From: Heterodera schachtii
Lineage: Eukaryota > Nematoda > Chromadorea > Rhabditida > Heteroderidae
Length of the DNA stretch: 64,000 bases
Direction of reading: 5' to 3'
NCBI GenBank assembly: GCA_023374025.1
Contig: SIJG01000179.1
Coordinates: forward strand, 125,179 to 189,178
Below are positions 58,063 to 64,000 of this stretch, one piece after another. The first letter of the stretch is position 1. Every line of letters starts with the position of its first letter. The notes below the pieces were generated by a model. That model made no database searches, was not told the origin of the DNA, and was given only the letters and a program-made list of their open reading frames with translations. The position numbers and the translations under genes are program-made.

Positions 58063-59467
58063 ATGTCGGACAATCCGAAAGAAGCTCAGAAAGAAATGGA
58101 AAAAGCGATGTAAATAATTCAAATTTGAATATTCCATGCTAATCACTTTGCTTTTCCGTTTTCAGCTTCATCTCTGCCGACTGTTGGCTTTCGGTGTTCG
58201 ATTTGCTTCCACGCTCTCAGCTTGGCCTTCGAATTGCAATGATCAGCCACCGTTTTGACTATTTCGTTGATGAGCACTTCAAAACGCGCAAATGGACGTT
58301 GGACAAATTGGAAATTCGAAGCAAAATCGGAGAGAATGGAGCAAAGGAAATGGAAATTGTCAATTCCGATGGAGAAGAATTGCCAATCATGCAAAATCCG
58401 TTGCCGAGCAAATTCATCGGATTCAGAGGCATTTCGATCACGTAAAAATGAATTAAATTTGTCAATGATTTGTAATTTGAATTTCAGCTACTTCGACCAC
58501 AATGTGCTCACTTTCCTTCGTCGTTTTCACCTTTTTTTCACCAAATGTGAAACAAAATTGACCATTGCCACTGCAAATGTTCGCATTTCGGAGTTTGCTG
58601 TGCTCAACATTTGGCCATTGTTCAAGGACTCCATTTGTCAGATGGATTTGAACAAAGTCGCTTTTCAACAAATGCGCCAATTTGCCCCGTCCATTCTCTG
58701 CAATTGTGCGTCTCTCCAAATTGTCACTTTCTTTTTCGACATTTTGCCCGAATTTCCGCCTGACGACAGTGCCAATGCGTCGGATGGCCAAGCGGTGGCC
58801 AAATGGCTGTTCTCGCCGCATCCCGACAATTTGCCGAAGCAGTTTTTTGCCAGAATTTGGGAAGAGATGGGGCAACAATGGTTGGCAATCGTGGAACAGA
58901 TCAAAGCGGTGATTTACACAGTTCAATTCGTCTTTTTCCTATTTTTGGTTTCTTTTTAGGAATTTTCCATTGCTTCTTCTCCTGTCAGTTTCGGCATTTC
59001 TGTTTCTTTTATGTCTTTCGTTTCGCTTCCTGCCATTGGCCCGTTCAAATTGACCAATCCATTCACCGGGGAGAAATTGACATTGTGGGCAGAAGAAATT
59101 GATGATGAAAATTGTTTTGTGCTCATCCGTTGTCCAATTGGAAGAGATGAGAGAAAATGGGATAAGCAAATGGATGAATTTATTGCAAGGAAAAAGCAAA
59201 TTGAGCTTTCGTTCAACACTCAAAGTGGTGTCGACAAAGGGTAAACGAACAATTTTAAAATCTCAAATTTATTCATGTTTTTTCAGTCTTCTCGACGGTG
59301 CTAGGTCGTTTCGTAAAATCCGCCACCTTGGGCGTTTCGTAAAATCCGCCACTTTTGCAATTTTTTCGACAAAACATGTTATAAATTTGTTTAAAGTCAA
59401 CCAAATTTTACATTCTTGGTATCATTCGATGGCCAAGCTTTTTCTCTATAAGCCTGCCAAATTTTAA
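58063..59467 (+). CDS. F-box-like family protein, last exon disrupted by an element
   Basis: Exons 58063-58109 (ATG, MSDNPKEAQKEM), 58166-58441, 58488-58908, 58960-59240 and 59287 onward join in phase. The N-terminus (CWLSVFDLLPRSQLGLRIAM, ISHRFDYFVDEHF) resembles the F-box-type start of a large cyst-nematode family; F-box proteins choose substrates for SCF ubiquitin ligases, but no C-terminal substrate-binding fold is recognised. The body is about 340 residues. In exon 5 the reading frame enters the foldback element at 59298 after GLLD and runs on to a TAA at 59465-59467, replacing the native tail with about 55 element-derived residues. The old tail (DLPGPSGDH before TGA) survives past the element at about 59730-59756. 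A dead relative sits at 18113-18612. Confidence 0.75.
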
Positions 59468-59720
59468 AAAATTTGGTCAACTTTAGAAAAAGTAGTGTGA
59501 AAATAAGTACTATTTCTGCCATAACTTTGTTTAAATTTGATAATTTAGTTTGAAATTTTGCATGCTAATAGAGATAAAGCTTGGCTATCGAATAATACCA
59601 AGAATGTAAAATCTGGTTAATTTTAAGAGAAGTTATATCATTTTTTGTCGAAAAAATTGGAAAAGTGGCGGATTTTACGAAACGCCCAAGGTGGCGGAAT
59701 TTACGAAACGTCCCAGCACG
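59298..59720. mobile_element. Foldback (Mutator-like MITE) insertion in a coding exon, 9-bp target duplication
   Basis: Starts GTGCTAGGTCGTTTCGTAAA, ends TTTACGAAACGTCCCAGCACG. TTCTCGACG flanks it on both sides (59289-59297 and 59721-59729). Long internal arms carry the shared CATTCTTGGTATCATTCGAT core. A 9-10 bp duplication fits Mutator-like elements. No transposase, so it is non-autonomous. Confidence 0.93.
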
Positions 59721-60104
59721 TTCTCGACGATTTGCCCGGGCCGAGTGGTGATCACTGATACTGAAACAGTAATAAATGAACTGATTGGTTGATTGATGCG
59801 ATTATGTGATCTAAATGTTGGACTTAATTATTTGAGTGTTGTTGTATGTGATTTTTGCTCATTCACGAATCAATAAATTAGGGCTTTACCAATTTTAAGA
59901 CAATAAAAAAAGGTGGCGTCAGCGGCCAATTTTGTAAAGGGAAAGCATAAATTTTAAATTAAAAAATCATATTTTTGAGTTGAAAACCAGTTCAAATTGC
60001 TCCAATTATTTTTTATAATTTATTTGAACAAAAAATATATTTATTAACTTTAAAATTTCGATTCCCTTTATTAATTTTAACAACGTTTTTGCGGCTTATT
60101 TTTT

Positions 60105-60310
60105 GAAAAAAAACTTTGGTGCCCAGGGGGGAGTGAGCCGCCGGCGGTGCCGGTAGGCGCCGCCGGGAAAAAAAAATTAAATATTTGAATACAATATTTA
60201 CATTGACAGATTTTGTCCAAAATTTTTACTCCCGTTTTTTTGGGTAAAATTTCCAGGAGCGGGAGTTCAAATTTTCCGGGACGGAAGGTCTCGACCGGGA
60301 TGCTCTAATA
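60105..60310 (+). repeat. Dispersed GCC-rich repeat, copy
   Basis: GGCGGTGCCGGTAGGCGCCG core at 60143 with head and AT tail as in the other copies; followed by CGGGAGTTCAAATTTTCCGG and TCTCGACCGGGATG. Confidence 0.75.
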
Positions 60311-61135
60311 AAAATCATTCGCTTTCCCCACAAACAAATGCCGTCACCATTTTCTTAAGAGACATCGACGCAGCTTGGGCTGACAACGGAGACTACTAAT
60401 ACAAAAAATTTTTGAAGCCAAATCAAGAGAAATTTGATCATAATTCAATGTGCATCCTTTTTCGTGACTAGGAAATAGGCTTAAAATCACCTTTTAGTAT
60501 TTCAAAAATTAAATTTTGATATATTTTTTTAAATCAATTTTTTAGGGGTGCATTTAAAAATAAATTTTATTTTTTCACAAGAAATTACATTTTCTCAAAA
60601 AATCTTAGAAATATTTTTAAAAAGTGAAAATAAACGAAAAAAATGCGAAATTTTACATTTTTGGGTGCATTTAATAAAAATTCCCTTAAAAATCCTCCAA
60701 AATTGCAAAATATAATCTCTCTGTTTTTTTTACATACTCCAGGGCAAAAGTTTTACAAAGATCTCTAATCTCTAAAGATGATAGATCTTTTTTATTATAT
60801 AGTTTTTTTAAAAGCTTTATTCTCAATAGGGAGTCCGTGCGTATCCCATCCTAAACAAAAAGGAGAATAATATCTAATAGTTTTTTTTTTTTTGTTATCA
60901 AAAAATATAGAAAAACAAAAAATGGATGCCCCCTAAAAATAAAAAATTTCTCAAAAATTCATCTCAAAAATTTATTTATTTATTTTCTTGACGAGAATTT
61001 TCATACAAGGTGTTTTCGACTGTGATTGATTTCGACAATACTTTTTAATTGATTTGCTACATAATTTATTGTAATACATATGTATGAATCAATTTTAATA
61101 TACAATTTGTATATATAAATTTATATATAGTGAAT

Positions 61136-61632
61136 AGGGAGGGATACGATTTATAGTTGCTAAAAACTGACAAATTAATTTAGTTTCTAAAAAACCCCAA
61201 ATAGTTGCTAAAATGGGTAAATAGTTGCTAAAAACTTTCAAATTTAGGGATGTAAAATGACAAATTTTATCCAAAAAGGTAACAAAATTAAGCCAAATCA
61301 CTAGTGAGATAAATAAATTCTCGTCAAAAAAAATAAAATAATTTGGAGATGAATTTTTGAGAAATTTTTCATTTCATAGGATTGCATTTTTGAAAATTTT
61401 CGGGTCGATTCCTAGGGGTGTATTTTTCGTTTTTTTATTCACAAGCAAAAATAGTTGAAAATAGTTTTTCTAAAAATTTAGTTTTTTAGTTGCAAAAAAT
61501 AAAAAAATATAAAATAGTTGCTAATAACTCGAAAAGTAGCTCAACAACCGAAAAAAAAAAACATCTTTTTCGTGCATTTCAGGCCACGGAGAGTTCAGGA
61601 AAAAATAGTGAAAAACTATAAATCATATCCCT
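61136..61632. mobile_element. Foldback element, ~500 bp
   Basis: AGGGAGGGATACGATTTATAG at the left is mirrored by CTATAAATCATATCCCT at the right. The interior repeats 'AGTTGCTAAAA' several times. Confidence 0.75.
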
Positions 61633-61652
61633 AATAATGAAGTAGTATAACT

Positions 61653-62366
61653 AGGGCTCGGAAAAATATGGTTATAAAATCGCAAAATATGGCCATAAAA
61701 TATGGACATAAAACCGCGAAATATGGACATAAATGGCAAAAATATGGACATAAATTTTCCAAATTGAGGGTATATTTCTTAAAATTTCATCAAATTCACT
61801 AAACACAAAGTAAAACTTTAAAAAATGGTTAAATATGGTATAAAAAATCATTTTAGAAGAAAAAAAACATGATACAGCTTAAAATTTACTCATTTTAGCG
61901 AAAAATCAACCTGAAAGCGAAATTTTTGCTTTTTTGCTTATTTTTAATATAAATTAACCAATTTTGAAGAAAATTCAAATTTAATCAATATTTTCTACAA
62001 AATTTTGCTAAAAATATCTTTTTCTGCAATTTTTTTGGTCTTTAGGGTCAAAAATGCCAATTTTACCCGATTGGGGCCGTTCTAATTGAGTTTTTTGGAA
62101 AAATGCCAAAATATGGACATAAATTATGGATAAAATGTCAAAATATGGCATAAATATGGATAAAATGCCAAAATATGGATATAAAATATGGATAAAAATA
62201 CGAAACTATGGACAAATATGGACATAAATTGCGAAATATGGAAAAATATGGATATAGAAATCCATCCTAGAAGCTTTAAACTAAGCTAAAAACATGTTTT
62301 TCGTACGTTTCAGGCCTCCCACTGTCCAGGAAAAAAATATGGATTTCCATATAATTCCGAGCCCTA
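61653..62366. mobile_element. Foldback element with ATATGGACATAAA repeats, ~715 bp
   Basis: AGGGCTCGGAA at the left is mirrored by TTCCGAGCCCT at the right. Many copies of AAATATGGACATAAA in both halves. Its TTTTTCGTACGTTTCAGGCC segment resembles TTTTTCGTGCATTTCAGGCC in the neighbour at 61136-61632, so the two are related. Confidence 0.75.
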
Positions 62367-63370
62367 ATATAACAAATAAAACTTGTATGATTATTTTTGT
62401 CAAAAGGTTTTCATTTTTTATACAAATACCTCCTGCTGAACTGTAGTCAAGAATAGAGAACATTTTCCAAATACAGGGCACGGGCTACGGGCTTGGCACC
62501 GACACGGGTTACGGGCTCACGGGCTAAAAACCCATAAAACCCATGTCCAACAATAATTCGGGGCATATGCCAAATAAGTTTTTTAATTAAGTTTTACATG
62601 TTTTGATCCTAAAAATCCTTAATAAAAAAAAATTCTATGCTTTTTCACGTCTTTTTCGTGATTTTGGGCCTTATTTATATTATAAATTTTAACAGCAAAA
62701 ATTTTGCGTAATACTGCCGATGCCGTCCCCCTGGGAGTTAAGATGTGAAAGGTGGAATTTTAAATGTTTTCTAATTTTTTTTTTCCTGGCTTCTCCATGC
62801 TCTGAAAAGTAGCACTTTATTTTTTGTGTTTGCGAACAAAAATCGGGACTTTTTTCCAGAAAATACCCATTTAAAAAATTTATCTTACATATTTGGTACA
62901 TATTTTGGATATTGAATATATTTCTTACATATTGCAGTTTTTTACATATTTATTTAATATTCTGACTACTTTTGTACATATTTTTGGCAGCCCGAGTAAT
63001 GAAACAAAAACACAAAATTAAAGGCAAATTCAAATAGATTAATTAAATATTACAAACTATTACAGAAAAAAAAGAAAAATAAAATAAATATTTTCGACAA
63101 AAATTTTATATCAACACAAAAAACCAAAAAAATATTTTTTAATTTGAAAAAATAAACACACAATTTAAGAAATAGATTAATTAAAAATCTAAAAACCGCA
63201 GATTGGCAAAATAAAATTCAATCAAAAAAATGGCAAAGAGGGACAAAAACAGGTAAAAAAATAGAGAACAAGAAAGGATCAATCGTCGTCTGTCTGTCCG
63301 TCTCACTGATTGATCACATTTTGGTGCCAACGATGCCCTTCTTCCCCCTCCTTCGTCGTCGTCCCGCCGA

Positions 63371-63461
63371 TCACTCGCCGTCCTGGTCACTGTGCTTGTG
63401 GTGGTGGTGTTGCTCATCATTGGCGTCGTCACTGTTTTCGCCCATTCGCAGACATTGCAAA
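63371..63461 (-). CDS. Doubtful terminal exon with a His-rich end
   Basis: After a TTCAG acceptor the minus strand reads LQCLRMGENSDDANDEQHHH and on to a TGA at 63371-63373, 29 residues. The acidic/His end looks like a real C-terminus, but an overlapping frame with a Cys-x2-Cys-x2-Cys pattern is also open and no upstream exon was found in the remaining 540 bp. Confidence 0.25.
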
Positions 63462-63630
63462 CTGAACATTGGTAGGACTCCGTTTTTAGACACTTTGTGG
63501 CATATCCTACAACTCATTTACTTGAAAATCTACAAAAAATTTTCTGTCCAATGAATTAATACAAAACTATTTAGCATGAACTCAGTTTTATTAACCCATT
63601 CCATTAAAAATTCCAAAATTTTTTGATGAA

Positions 63631-63845
63631 CACGTCTAAAACAACTAACTATATTCAAATCGAATCCATGGCCATAAAACCTACGCAGTACACCCATCAA
63701 AAACGCTTTTGATGGAGCGCCTCCGCTCCACCATTTGCCCGTTGTGCTCGCGGTGCACACGCCTAAAACAATTAACTATATTCAAATCGAATCACTGACA
63801 CAAAAAGCTTACGCAGCGCGTGTGCACCCGTCAAATACGCCCTCG
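63631..63845. repeat. Tandem duplication, two ~85-bp units ~125 bp apart
   Basis: CTAAAACAACTAACTATATT and CTAAAACAATTAACTATATT start the two units, both continuing CAAATCGAATC and ending in a TACGCAG...CACCCGTCAA-like segment. The GC-rich surroundings look partly coding on the minus strand, but no protein could be assigned. Confidence 0.6.
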
Positions 63846-64000
63846 TGCGTTCCTTGCACACTGAAAGTGTTCCGTGCCCTTGCGTTTTGTCTTGCTCCGC
63901 CGGGTTCAGTCCAAAGTCGAAACGGTCGTTGTGCGCTTCGCATTCGGTGTCTTTCGTTTCGTTCAGCGACCCTTTCGCCATTGTCCAATTCGTGTTTGCC

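Larger units (their letters stand above)
59757..63370. other. Repeat-rich gene-free region
   Basis: AT-rich with elements at 61136-61632 and 61653-62366, the GCC-rich repeat at 60110, ACGGGCT repeats at 62480-62530 and, at 62930-62996, the inverted end of a repeat (TTTTGGCAGCCC) whose other end is seen at 44527. No gene supported. Confidence 0.6.

Overview
This window is nuclear DNA of a nematode, most likely a plant-parasitic tylenchid and best matching a cyst nematode (Heterodera/Globodera type). The evidence is many short introns in AT-rich DNA, a nematode-specific Srt chemoreceptor, a FLP/FMRFamide-type receptor, an rhgf-1 orthologue with PDZ-RGS-C1-DH-PH architecture, GC-AG introns, a small stand-alone Fic protein and an F-box-like family gene. 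The genus is inferred, not proven. There is no bacterial operon, CRISPR array, rRNA or recognisable tRNA. Exon ends below come from hand splicing: reading phase, GT/GC-AG sites and family resemblance.

Layout. 1-16.3 kb: the 3' end of an unrecognised low-complexity gene is present twice in inverted orientation (1-1533 and 15368-16062+). Between the arms lie a K/E-rich unknown gene (4174-5141, minus), an Srt receptor that looks partly decayed (7249-8899, minus) and a complete serpin (11092-14374, minus) set between two ~0.7 kb direct repeats. 16.9-20.2 kb: a three-exon Fic gene (minus) whose 2.5 kb intron holds a dead F-box-like gene copy. 21.7-36.7 kb: rhgf-1 (minus), about 45 exons and about 1840 codons. 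36.7-48.7 kb: no gene I can support; GC-rich islands with long G/C runs, foldback elements, and a 2.65 kb minisatellite whose ~29-bp unit is a hairpin. 48.7-53.2 kb: a 537-residue FMRFamide-receptor-like GPCR (minus) with a charged tail. 53.2-58.1 kb: gene-poor. 58.1-59.5 kb: an F-box-like gene (plus) whose last exon is split by a 423-bp foldback element. 59.7-64 kb: repeats and a doubtful terminal exon.

The genes are independent eukaryotic loci, not a pathway: signalling (receptors, RhoGEF), protease control (serpin), AMP-transfer-type modification (Fic) and an F-box-like family. The region is shaped by foldback/MITE-like elements, many of them in introns. The strongest findings are the dated insertion into the F-box-like gene with its empty-site pseudogene, the 40-nt hairpin with a compensatory base change, the two mutually exclusive 3' exons in the inverted duplication, the serpin-flanking repeats, and three GC-AG introns in rhgf-1. 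I found no convincing new biological system.
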